This document shows positions 50,508 to 61,125 of a DNA stretch of 64,000 nucleotides, piece by piece (positions within the stretch are counted from its first letter, which is position 1; each line of letters opens with the position of its first letter). The notes under the pieces were generated by a model. That model was not told the DNA's origin. It saw only the letters and a list, made by a program, of their open reading frames with translations, and searched no databases. The stretch comes from Whalleya microplaca (taxonomy: Eukaryota; Ascomycota; Sordariomycetes; Xylariales; Xylariaceae): positions 1,427 to 65,426 of the forward strand of contig MU385764.1 of the NCBI GenBank assembly GCA_022497155.1. Direction: 5' to 3'. Both the position numbers and the translations under genes were made by a program.

Positions 50508-52094
50508 TGCTCCTTGCACCGCCGAGTTGTCCCTTCACGGGCAGACCAGTAAAAACACACAAATGAATAAGAGATAACGCGTAATGAAATCAGAGGAAAA
50601 CGTAAGCAACGACAACGAAACGGGAAACAAAAGAAGCTTAAAAAAAGAAGAAGAGAAAGAGTACCGGCCTCGGTGATGAAATGAAGTATCTACCTACCAA
50701 GAGTTGATCTCTTGGTGGAAATCCAATAATTTGGGCACATCCACCCTTTAAGATAGAATGGGACCGGATAGTTAGCTAGACCCAGCCAAGAAATGAGAAA
50801 CACCTGAAAATGGAAACGACAATGATACCATGAGGCAAAGGCCACGGCATCCCCAAGGCTCAGACTAAGATAGGAGGGTCTTGATAAGACGCCGTCAAAT
50901 CAAGGCCTAATAGATACCAATGCACCCATTGTGATCTTCCAGAAGTGCCCAATGAGGCAGTCCACGATGGACCCACGAAGTCTTCTACGTATCCAGGTTC
51001 TTGGCTGAGATCCGTCTGACCCACGCAAGAGGTCGCAGCCGCTCTCTGGATCCCAGTCGCTTGGAAGAAGAAACAGAGCGCGAAGAGCCCAGAGCCCCCC
51101 CACGGGTTGAAAACAACCATGTTGAAAATAGAAGCTATGCAAGCAGCACCCATGAACAGCATGCCTGCCACTAGGCATGGAAGAAGAGATGAAAAATCTT
51201 CGGCGGCAGGGGGTCAGTTCTTCCGTATCCAATCGGAGCGAAAGTAGTTGGCAAGGCACGAGCACGATCGCCGTGGAGCCTCATGAAACAGACGCCATTG
51301 GGCCGTTTTTAGATGGCCTTGTTATCAAGTAGAGGTTGTCAAACAGAAAGGTGATTGAGGCTAGTGGGCTCGACCCAGACAATAGACCTGACGGTAAGAC
51401 CCTAGCCGCGGCAGTGACTGCATGAGCCTCAACGACAGCGCTACTTGGCAGATCTTGGCTGTTTGTTGGAGTGGGGGCAACGAAAAGGAGACGGTTTCGA
51501 AGCAGAGGAGCATGTGAGAGAACCAACCCGATTTTACCCTATTGATGCTTTTTAAATAGAAAAAGCATGGCGTATCAAAGACCATGTTTCATGTGATTGT
51601 TTCTTGCTTACTAGTATAGTAGTAAAACCCACAATACTGCTTTAGGTTGAGGAGCTTGGGGGAGTGGAGGTGTTTGCGACTACGAATAGTCAATGGCAGT
51701 TTAGGAGTAGCTGAGCAGGCGGGTAATTGTCTTGTCGCTGTCGCCAAGCCTTGTCATTAAAGAAATATGTGTGAATTTCAAATAGGCTATGGCAAATTGC
51801 GCAAGGCTGGCTAGTAAGGAGGAAAACGAGTGTTTAGGGCAGCAAGGATGTCTGGAGTAGTCCGTCAGTCCGCCCACTTGGCAGCTTGGGCATCCAACGA
51901 GCCACCAAATTCGTCATCAGCGATGGTAGGCTGTTAGGTTGGAAGCTCGATAACTGGGACTTGGGAACTTTCGCATGCGAAACAACATCTATGGATCTCG
52001 GAGGACTTGGCGATAATGTGATATTTTTTTCTTGGACTTTTCATGCTACGTTCTCTAGTTCGTACTCTCTCGTATATTTAGATTTCTGAATTTC
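50508..52094. other. Spacer with possible degraded membrane-protein traces
   Basis: 1.6 kb. Minus-strand frames at 51526-51281 (TAAARVLPSGLLSGSSPLAS) and 51171-50860 (MLFMGAACIASIFNMVVF) look protein-like and hydrophobic but are broken by stops in different frames. They may be remains of one membrane-protein gene. I cannot name the family. Confidence 0.3.
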
Positions 52095-52938
52095 TCAGCT
52101 TGGCTCCGACAGTTGCTGGCGGCACGATGCCCAATCAACAATACTCCAAACCCTAGCTATCCTGCCTCCCACGAACTGGTATGTGACATGTTCATATATT
52201 CGACACTCCGACCGCTTGGCTTTGCGCCCGCCATCGTCTCCACAGGTGTACCGGTGAATCCGACTGTTGTCGCCACCCTCTGGGCTTTGCTGTCACCGAC
52301 CACCGTGTGGAGACCGAGTCTGATATCACAGATGGCTGTGAGCACTCCTTGTATCATAAGGCGATAGCCTTCTGTCGTCAAGGCCTTGGCGTTGAAGACA
52401 ACCTCTGAATGACAGACCTTGGGTAGCTCCGTCTTCCATTGTCTGGGCATTGACGCAAGCGATGTAAGCTTCGTATACATCCTCCAGCTTGCGAGTGGGA
52501 AACATCACCTCCGATGCATATTTCTGCTGACTGATAAGGTCTGGACTGTAGCTGGCCGTAGGGTCTAAAAGTTGTCGCAGGATTTCATCTCGGTCTGCCA
52601 CTACCAACATTTTGGACAGTTTCCCTTCTGTGAACCAATTAAAGCGTTGTTCTAGGGATGATATGGTTTTACCAGTCGGTGCAGCTCATAGGATTGGCTT
52701 CATAGGCCTGAATTTCACGAGAACGGTTGAAGCCAGACGGTGAGACTCATGATCAACAGTGATGGCGTCCACAATAACCTCCACCTCCCCGACCGACTGC
52801 GTGTGTGACGCGTAACTCTCTGGCGTACACTTCATCATTTTGCTTGAAGTACGAGCAAACACACTCGGGCAGATCTTCCTATTCTCGATTATTGATGCAT
52901 TGAATGAAGGATTTGTATATTGCTTCAATGTCAACCAT
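52095..52938 (-). pseudogene. Decayed tandem SnoaL-like (polyketide-cyclase-fold) gene
   Basis: Remains of a gene with two consecutive SnoaL/NTF2-like domains. The ATG is at 52938 (MVDIEAIYKSFIQCINNRE), followed by TAG at 52881-52879 where the family has Trp. The frame then shifts for VGEVEVIVDAITVDHESHRL, is stopped by TGA at 52688-52686, and continues in the same frame with FNWFTEGKLSKMLVVADRDE (end of domain 1). Domain 2 begins KLEDVYEAYIACVNA, shifts frame by one base at a CCC run (near 52450), runs on as RQWKTELPKVCHSEVVFNAK...TTEGYRLMIQ, and shifts back to end EHVTYQFVGGRIARVWSIVD, with a stop at 52097. Two nonsense codons and three frameshifts make it non-functional. SnoaL-like proteins are small cyclases or isomerases in polyketide and related pathways. 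Family assignment rests on pattern recognition. Confidence 0.65.
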
Positions 52939-54282
52939 GTTGGTGATTTTTCATGGCAGTCCCCGTTGCAACCCTCCCAGCCATTATAATACAGTTGTTA
53001 TTCGAAGGTGGGATTTCGTAAGCCTACCTGTTCTCAGGTGGCACAGGAAAAGCTTGTTTCTGCAGAGCCCAAGCTGATCTACAATGCATGAAGAGGACTG
53101 CTGCTCGTTTCAGGCCTTGGCGCACTGAACCTCTCTATTGCCTCTTGAGAAACACGAGAAATGACTGTCATGATAGTATTATCTCTTTTCTAAGTTGTAA
53201 GTAACACATTTGAACTTTAATCCGTTTATGGCAGCAACCTATATTAGTGGGCATTCTAATCTATCTATATAATTCTTGCAAGAAATGGAATCGCATAAGG
53301 GCGACAAGGCAGCAAGGTTGCGAACCCCTGCATTGAAAAGTCTAAAAAAAACCCTTGAAAGGGTGGCGGCTCAGGGCAGGGGTACTGATAAAGCTTGGGT
53401 GAAACACTTACTTGGCTATACTACGATATCTCTGTCGCTTTATTTCTTGAAAAACCCTTTTTTGATACCAAGTAGGGATGGGGCAAGCTGCAGTGCAATA
53501 TTGATTTGGTATTTCATTCAAACATTGAGTCCTGCCGAGCCCAAGCATAGATGCCGGAGATTGCAGATTTACATGTGAGACTCGGAGCGTAGAGATGTGT
53601 GCATACGCACTATTGTGTAGCACTTGTATGGATATTAAAAAAAAAAAATGTCTAATTTCATAGTACGTCGCGTTGGGCCGCGACGAGATTTGTGAGATGA
53701 ACTCCCTAGATCTTGGGCGTGAATACCCTCGTCACCTTGGAAAGAAAATTTTTTTGCATGTGGAGAATTGCAATATTTCAGTTCGATATTGTCAGTCACT
53801 TATTATAGTACTTGCTAGATTAGAAGCAATCTCGGGCGAAATGACAAACTGGATGGACCGAATAATCGTCTGAATTGTGTCATGGCCCTGAGGCTCTTCG
53901 AACCTGTAGAGAGAGCACCGCTCCCGATATTCAAGAGACAATCAATATACCTACCCAGCAGCCTAACTGTTATCTCAGAATTGAATTGGAAAAGCTATAA
54001 AAGCTTAGCGATTAAGCAAGAAGGGAGTTTCTATTCTTGACGATAAGTTATAGTTAGGTGCGACACATCCTGTTACCAAAGTCCACTACGCTCGGACTAC
54101 CTTGCAGACATGTCTAGGTGACACTGCTCATGTGAAGCAAAGATATATCCCATACCTTGGTGTGGAGCACCCCTTTTGATGTGTGGATGCAACAAGATAG
54201 ATGGCTAATATGACTGCCCCTGATAATTCGCCGGACCGAAAACCCTTGAACGGGAGAGACGCAGCAAAACGCCGATATCAAC
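52939..54282. other. Spacer, no supported gene
   Basis: 1.3 kb of mixed sequence with short frames only (a 100-codon plus frame at 53276-53578 has no domain) and an A-rich run near 53636-53648. The left end would be the promoter of the SnoaL-like pseudogene. Confidence 0.5.
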
Positions 54283-56102
54283 TCAAGAAAGCAACTCCTT
54301 CTGGACCTCCGGGGTCATAATGAACGCGATCCCCTCCTGTCTCCACGTATCCTCCTCGATCCAAGGCCCCGTAGCATTGAAAACCATAATTCTCGGTTTC
54401 CCCATATCATAGACAGGCCACTGGGGTAACGGGACGGCGTCTCTCCTGCTGTCCCAGGGCACCTTATTCGGGTTCAGATGATTCACAAAACCGATATAGG
54501 CCTGTCCTATCGCCTTCGCGAGTCGGGCATGGCTATCGTACTCCGGACTCGGACCAAGCTCGCCCGAAATATTCTGAAAGCTGTACGCGACATTGAGAAA
54601 GTGCTTGACGCCATCCCACTCCTCCGCGTTCCACGGCCGCTGGTCAAACCGGTAGCTGTACACCGGCATGCCCGCCTGCGTGTACAGTTCTGCCACTATT
54701 CACAAATCAGGAGTTAGTAAGTACCTCCCTTTTCAGGAGCTGTAAGTTAGGATTGTCTCAGAGGAAATAAAAATAAGAATATTCCAAATAGACAGGATTA
54801 GCTCCCAGGGCAAGTTGAACTAGGAAATGAACGATGCCGGAATGACGTACTCCTGCGTCGCTGCGACACCATGATGAGATCGGTGCCGATGGCGGCTGCA
54901 CGACGCCACATCGAGCCACGAGCCGGACGGCGTGTGCAGTTGGTGATCGCGTACGGCGGGGCGTAACACGGGTCATCGGGGTACAGCTCGAGCAGTCGGC
55001 GCACAGTCGGCGGCGTGAGTGCGTAGCTCCGCCAGCTGAGCATGGCGTTGAGGATATCGTCATCCGTCTCCGCCGTCTCCGAAACAACGAAGCCCTCGTC
55101 CGTGTTGGCGCCAAGCAGAAGCGGTACCTTGACGAACTTCCCGCGCGGCATGAGCTGACTTGGGTACGCCGTGAGAAAGTTGCCGTCGAGCAGCGGGTTC
55201 CAGACCACGCTCGGGTGCGCGGCGAACAAGGTCGCCTCGTCGACGGCGCGCAGGCAGGCGAGCTGGTCCGCGGCCGCGACGTTCCAGCACCCGACGGTGC
55301 GCGTCAGGTTCTCGACCGCGCTGTTGTACCAGCTGAGAGACTCGACCTGGGCGCCTGTGGGTCCACCGCTTTCGAGGATCGCGGCCCGGAAGAGCCCGTC
55401 GTCGCGCCCGTCGTAGGCGAAGAGGTGGTATGCGATGCTCTGGGCGCCGGCGCTCTCGCCCCACAGGACGACCTTGGCTGGGTCGCCTCCGAAGGCTTCG
55501 ATGTTCTCCTGGATCCAGTGGAGAGCGAGGCGCTGGTCGAGAAGTCCCGCGTTGCTTGAGCCCTCCGCAAGGAGCTGTGGGGTCTGCAGGAAGCCGTACA
55601 TGCCTAGCCGGTAGTTCATGCTAACGGCTACGATAGGCTGCTCGATGTCCTGGCTGACTTTCACAATACCCGATAGATTGTATCGCTGGTCGGCGGTGCT
55701 GCCGGCGTACAGGCCTCCGCCATATATCCAGACGAGTACAGGCAGCGCGTCGCTTGGGGCACCTGCAGGCCGCACCACGTTAACAGTGAGGCAATCTTCT
55801 GACAAGGTGAAGTTCTGCCCATACTGCATACAGCTGAATCCATACTCCGTAGCTTTCCTCACGCCATCGAAAGACTCGTTGATAGCCTGCGGCAATCTGT
55901 ACCGCAGGTGTCCTACCGGTGATTGAGCATAGGGAATTCCCAAGAATGCATCTTGTTTCCAGTCTGGAAGATATGCACCTTGATATGTCCCATTTAGTGT
56001 CTTGACGATTGGCGCTGTACCGCGAGAATGATCTAGTGACGAAGCAGCTCCGAGATTCAAAAGGAGAACTGTAAGACTATGATACAAACCTTGGCTTCCC
56101 AT
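54283..56102 (-). CDS. Secreted type-B carboxylesterase
   Basis: Carboxylesterase/lipase (COesterase family) of about 554 aa. Exons are 56102-54851 and 54695-54283; the splice divides an ATG codon (A|TG). The first 22 residues (MGSQGLYHSLTVLLLNLGAA) look like a signal peptide, and several N-glycosylation sites support secretion. The oxyanion-hole motif is VLVWIYGGGLYAGS, the nucleophile elbow GESAG has Ser217, the catalytic Glu is expected in LLLGANTDEGF, and the His in EWDGVKHFLNVAYSF. The cysteine pair around EDCLTVNVVRP is conserved. All catalytic residues seem present. It hydrolyses carboxylic esters; the substrate is unknown. It is transcribed in the same direction as the FAD oxidase just upstream. 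Confidence 0.92.
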
Positions 56103-56539
56103 CGTGCATAGACCTATAAACGACCTATGAGACAATATCTCTTCAGCATTATAATATTCATCGTGAACATCATCTCGGCTATTTGTATCGCATCAAGTTG
56201 GCATACACAACATAACTTACTCAGCTATGAGCCCACCTTATTGGAGGAATAATATGACGGATCATAAATAAATCTGATCACATAGGTAACTTCTGGGGAT
56301 GCCATATACTTTGCGGGGTACAGCTGGGGAGTTGGAATGGTTGTGGAGAAGGGTGAATCTTGGGTTACAGTGGGCGTCTGATCTAACTTATAATAAGTCG
56401 AAGACTGACAACTATATAATAGAAAGTTAGCAATCGAAGATAGAAAGCTTAACGACTATTTGCTTCTGTGACAGTTCAAGCTGAGCTCAAGGTAGAGAAG
56501 TTGATCTTAATTAGGTATTATCGAATTATAAGAGGGGTA
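56103..56539. other. Short spacer, esterase promoter / oxidase 3' end
   Basis: 437 bp between two genes read in the same direction. It must carry the carboxylesterase promoter and the FAD-oxidase terminator. Nothing else is visible. Confidence 0.4.
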
Positions 56540-58219
56540 TCACTGCTTAAATCTCTTCCGCGCTGATGAAGTCGCGTCTTCTCCTGGCTTCACACTTTGC
56601 GGGTTGTGAAACAGATCATTAGGATCCCATTTCGACTTGACCTGTCCCAATGTCTTCAAGTTTGGACCCCAGTACGATTCTTGGGGATCCGCCAAGGACG
56701 GATCTACATATCCGGGATACGTAGTCAGTACCTGCGCGCTTGAGCTTCGGATCGTGTTGATCATGCCGTCTACGAAGTCCTTGGTTTTCTGGGTCAAGGT
56801 TGGAATGCCTACACCGTAACCCTGGGCGAACATGATCTTGTCTCGATGCGAATAAGCAGTTGCGTTCATCGGCACATCACTGATCGCGCCGCCCGTGGCA
56901 TCGAAGATCAGGAACCAGACGAGGGTTCCACGGTCTGCGCCATCAACGTAGTTCATAAGTTGCGTGATTCTATCAGCAGACAGTATCTCGTCGGCTTTGA
57001 ATGCCAGACTTCGTGCTGTAAAGGCGGTGTGGATCTCCGATAGATAGAGGGCAGCATCTTGAGCTTGTTGAGCGATGACACCTAGCCAATCGTCAAGGAC
57101 CACAGAGACTTTTCCAGTAGGGATCTTTTCGGGAATGCCCGTGGCTTTCCATTCCGCCTCAGTTCCATAAAACGTAGCAGTAATGACACAGCCAAGCTCG
57201 TACATGACAAACTCCGTACCGAAGCGTCGGTCGAGGTTGGGTTCGGAGACGAGATCTTGCCACTGCTGAAAGACGGGCGCAATATCGGCAGCCTTGGAAA
57301 AGGTGAGTGAGAACGAATATTGCACGACGTTGCCTGGTTCTGGTTGCGTCCTCACTACAAACTCAGTGATGATGCCAAAACCTGCTCCGGCACCCTTCAA
57401 TGCCTGTGATACGTAAGCATTCTGGTCTTCCAGCCTGGCGATAAGCTTACAAAGAAGAGATCGCTATTCTCTGTCTCACTCGCTCGCTTGATAGAGCCAT
57501 CCGCAGTGACTACTTCAGCTTCCAGGACGTGGTCCAGGCAAGATCCCCACATGCGAGAAGAGGGTCCTAACCCACCCTGACAGTCATCTGATCAGTAGAT
57601 AGTTCATCTCCCATGGAAGCAAAAGGTGAGACATACGATAGTCGCATGACCGCCAATACCAACACTCGGGCATGTGCCGTGAGACATGGCTCTCTGGCCA
57701 TTATCATGGAGTTTTTGTGTCACATCAGAAAGCTTTGTACCCCCACCGATCGTGGCGTGCCATGTATTGGAGTCCATCGAGAAGTTTTGGAAATTCACAA
57801 GATCGATCGAGAGTTCGCCGTCGACTCCGCCTAGACCTGTAGCTCTTCGTTAGGCCATCATCCACTTCACGAGGGTTTTGCAATATTTATAATACCGTAG
57901 TTCCTGTCGCAAAGTTAATGGATAAGATTCGGGCCTGTACGCGCAAGAGAAGTGTAGGAGGAACTTACGCGTATGAATGTCCACCAGACTTGGGCTGTAC
58001 TTTAACATTGTTCGCCACGGCGCACTTGACGAAACTCGCGACATCTTCGGCAGTTTCTGGTCTCGTCACGGCGATGGGAGTGACGGGGATGTCTAAGTTG
58101 TACCTGTTAACCCATGATAGTTGGTAAGCCGGATTGTCGGGATACGCGACGCAGTTGTCGCGGCCATTGCATACGGCATTCAGACAATCGGAAAACGGAG
58201 AACTCGGTGATTGTCCCAT
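56540..58219 (-). CDS. BBE-like FAD-linked oxidase, bicovalent type
   Basis: FAD-dependent oxidase of the berberine-bridge-enzyme/glucooligosaccharide-oxidase group, about 482 aa. Exons are 58219-57969, 57844-57637, 57576-57451 and 57403-56540. The FAD_binding_4 domain has PKSGGHSY with His81 and SHGTCPSVGIGGHA with Cys142, the two residues that form the 8alpha-histidyl and 6-S-cysteinyl links to FAD. WVNRYNLDIPVTPIAVTRP opens the domain and GPSSRMWGSCLDHVLEAEVV closes it. The BBE domain ends with WDPNDLFHNPQSV. No clear signal peptide is seen. These enzymes oxidise sugars or do ring-forming and dehydrogenation steps in secondary metabolism. The start of exon 2 uses an unusual AAG acceptor (57845), because the better CTACAG just downstream breaks the frame; this border needs transcript proof. 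Confidence 0.88.
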
Positions 58220-61125
58220 AGTAATGATATGGACTCAAGTTCGCAAGAGGTGCGTATTAGGTAGTTGAATAAGTTGTCGCGAACCTAAAAGCCTCGTCGA
58301 ACCTTGCGACTTCAAGTATTGTTTCTTGAAGGGAAGGTTTGTCCTTGGAGATAGGAATGTTGACGCAAGAGCTGTGGGAAAGCTGACATCTGCTTGACTG
58401 TACGAGAGGTCGCAAACATCCTGATATTTAAATACCTGAATCGACCTCGCTAAGATTGCATCCTGACGAGGGTGATCTCCAGGTTCAATGCTACCCATGC
58501 TACAAGGTACTGGTCCAATAGGGATCCACGGGAGCAGAAGAGCAAGGGCCTAGAGGGGCATTTCCACATCAGACGTTTATTTCTGATCCACAGGCCGCAG
58601 CTCACTTCATATGGGGAATTGGGGATAACCGGGAGGCCGCTGAGGATTCGCTGCTGGCCCTGCTGGGCAGCCAACTTCTTGTGCAGCCAGTCAGCCAATA
58701 GATCTTGTGTTGCCACCCTTCATGCGTTATGCTTGATATTAACGATAGAGAAAAGGGGGTCAGCACAGAGCTATGCAAACTTCCCACGCAGATGGCCTCA
58801 AGCACTTGGGGCGAAAAGGCGCATAACAAACCACATGGTTGAAGTCATGCTGGGCTTTCGTGGAGCCTACGTAGTAGCGATTTGACTAATATTTGGCCAA
58901 TAGCGAGCCTCTGAAGAAGAGCGTATATTTGTTGTTTACCTAAGTATCGAGTCCTTGAGGCAGCAGATAAGTTTACCTCGGATGTTCCTCGTCACAGAAC
59001 GAACACGGGTTCCATTCTTGCTTTAATAGAGACCGAAACCTCGTGTCACTCGCACAAGGCAAAACTCTATTAAATTAATGAGTCGGAAAGCTCCTATATG
59101 TATAAGCCAGCCACCAGCTACCTAGATAGGATTAGTATGTAGTAGCATTGTAGCGCGTGAAAGCGTGGCGCGAACAACACCAACCAAAACCCCAAAAGCC
59201 CCCTGTCGATTCTGGGGGAAGATCTTATCGCCTCTGATTCGTCCGCTGCCAAATGACCTCACTGGGCGTCCTTCTATGACCCTGTTCTGTGAGGCAACGT
59301 TAAGGTTATCTCAATTGATCTACGCCTGGGTTTTGCTTGCGTAAGGCTCGCCCCTAAGATGGTTAATTCACTTAACAGTGATAAGTCGCGATCAATAGTA
59401 TCATCTAATTATATGTATAAGTGCTGTAGGTAAAGCAAAAGCAATTGGCCGACCAGAAAAGTCATTAAGGTGCATGTAATCTGCATTAATGGCGGCCTGC
59501 TCTTCACCTCAGCGATGAGTACCCAAGACTAACGCCATTCATTACATCTATCAGTTTTACTATAAGTTCAGCGGAAAAGAAGTATGTACTGCGAGACTAC
59601 AGTATAGGAGTGTGTCGATAGGATTGCTTAGGTGCCCTATTGATTCTTGATTTGTTTACCAAACAGCCCAGAATGCCCAGATACTGTGTTAGTAAGTTAA
59701 GACACGCCCAGACCGATAGTTTAAACCTTCCGTCCCAACAATCGATCGCTTATATTACCCTCTGTGAGCTATGTAGGAGAAAGTCGATGCGGATATGTTT
59801 GTGTTACATATGTAACGCTATCAATTCAGTCAAACACCTTACTGTAGATAGATACCCGGGCCTTTTGTGTACCTAACCGTCTTAGACCACGGGCCGTTCG
59901 GAATTTTCAACGGTCATTATTACTCCGCGCCACTTCGCAACCTATTTCCTGGCTAATTAACTGTGATCTACATAACTAGCATGCAGGTGGCACAAGCCTC
60001 TGAAAATGGCGTTGTCTACGAGAGACTTCAACCCGTATTCCTCACGACAACTTGCTAATAGAGTTCCAAGCTACGGCCGACAATCAGCGTCTAAGATAGT
60101 CGATATATTAGTAGGTAACATTCCAATGGATTTGAACCACATTATTTATCTAAATATGTATCTTGGCCATACGCAGAGCGTAGAACTTACGTAAATGGCT
60201 GCTGCCGACAATAAGCGTGTAGGCGAGCCGCAGTGGTTCTGCTGTGGTCTGTGTAAGTTTTTATGTATACGACTGTACAGTATATACTAAATATACTTAG
60301 ACATCCAGAGCAGCTCTAGATTCATATCGTTATCTCTTCTCGACCCCTCCTAGAGAATATCCAGCAAATTTTGACCACTGTAAGCAATGATGCCTAACTC
60401 CACATGTAAGTGAGAATGTACGCAGCAAGGCGTTTGCAGCTCGGCGCAACTCTGAGTAGGTATAGCCAGCTTCTGAAACTTAGTTACACCTCAACCACTT
60501 CGGTACCTACCCAAATAGAGCAGTTTGTCTCACTACTACGGCCGTTACTCGATTCTCGTCTGACGGGCCAGTATTATTTGCGTCGAATAACGGATAGTTG
60601 CTTATCTACGTCGGTGCTGGCGGAGTTTGCCTAGATCGTGGCTGTCCTAAAAGACGAGGGGAGGCACATCCTTCTGCTTGTATATAAGATATAAAGTTTG
60701 TTGTCTGTTTCTCTCTTTCCGTCTAGGTAGTTGTGTAAAGTTTTGGTATACTTATTGAATTGCATGCCAGCTGGTGGCCCATATTCACCATTACATTCCT
60801 GCTGCAGGAACAGATTCACATCGGCAAGGAACGCGACAACCGACGATGCAGAGACACTCTGAGAACAGAAACACAGCAGCAATTTGAAAAAGTCATAGGG
60901 CTGAACGTCACCCATCGTCTCAGTTTCGGATAGATCTAGGCTTCGACTCACACCACTGCGAGTTGAGGGAACTTGGTCCGAAAGTATAGTACATATCTGT
61001 TTCAGCCCCCATCAGTACGACCTATCAGCTCTACATCCCGTCAGTCTATACCGAGACAGCTAGGCCTAGGTACTACATGCATAGTAGGCCCCAAGCGTGT
61101 TGACCCCGCAAAGCCCATCTCCAAT
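58220..61125. other. Divergent spacer, FAD oxidase / ThDP enzyme
   Basis: 2.9 kb between divergent genes. A TATTTAAATA box near 58424-58434 could serve the FAD oxidase (about 210 bp upstream). The 106-codon minus frame at 60951-60631 is helical and Cys-rich but has no recognisable domain. No other gene is supported. Confidence 0.4.

Noticed and set aside
53276..53578. 100-codon plus-strand ORF
   Set aside because: No ATG-context, domain or homology-like pattern; flanked by degenerate spacer.
60631..60951. 106-codon minus-strand ORF upstream of the ThDP-enzyme gene
   Set aside because: It looks helical but starts with a non-ATG codon, has no known domain and no splice partners that I can see.
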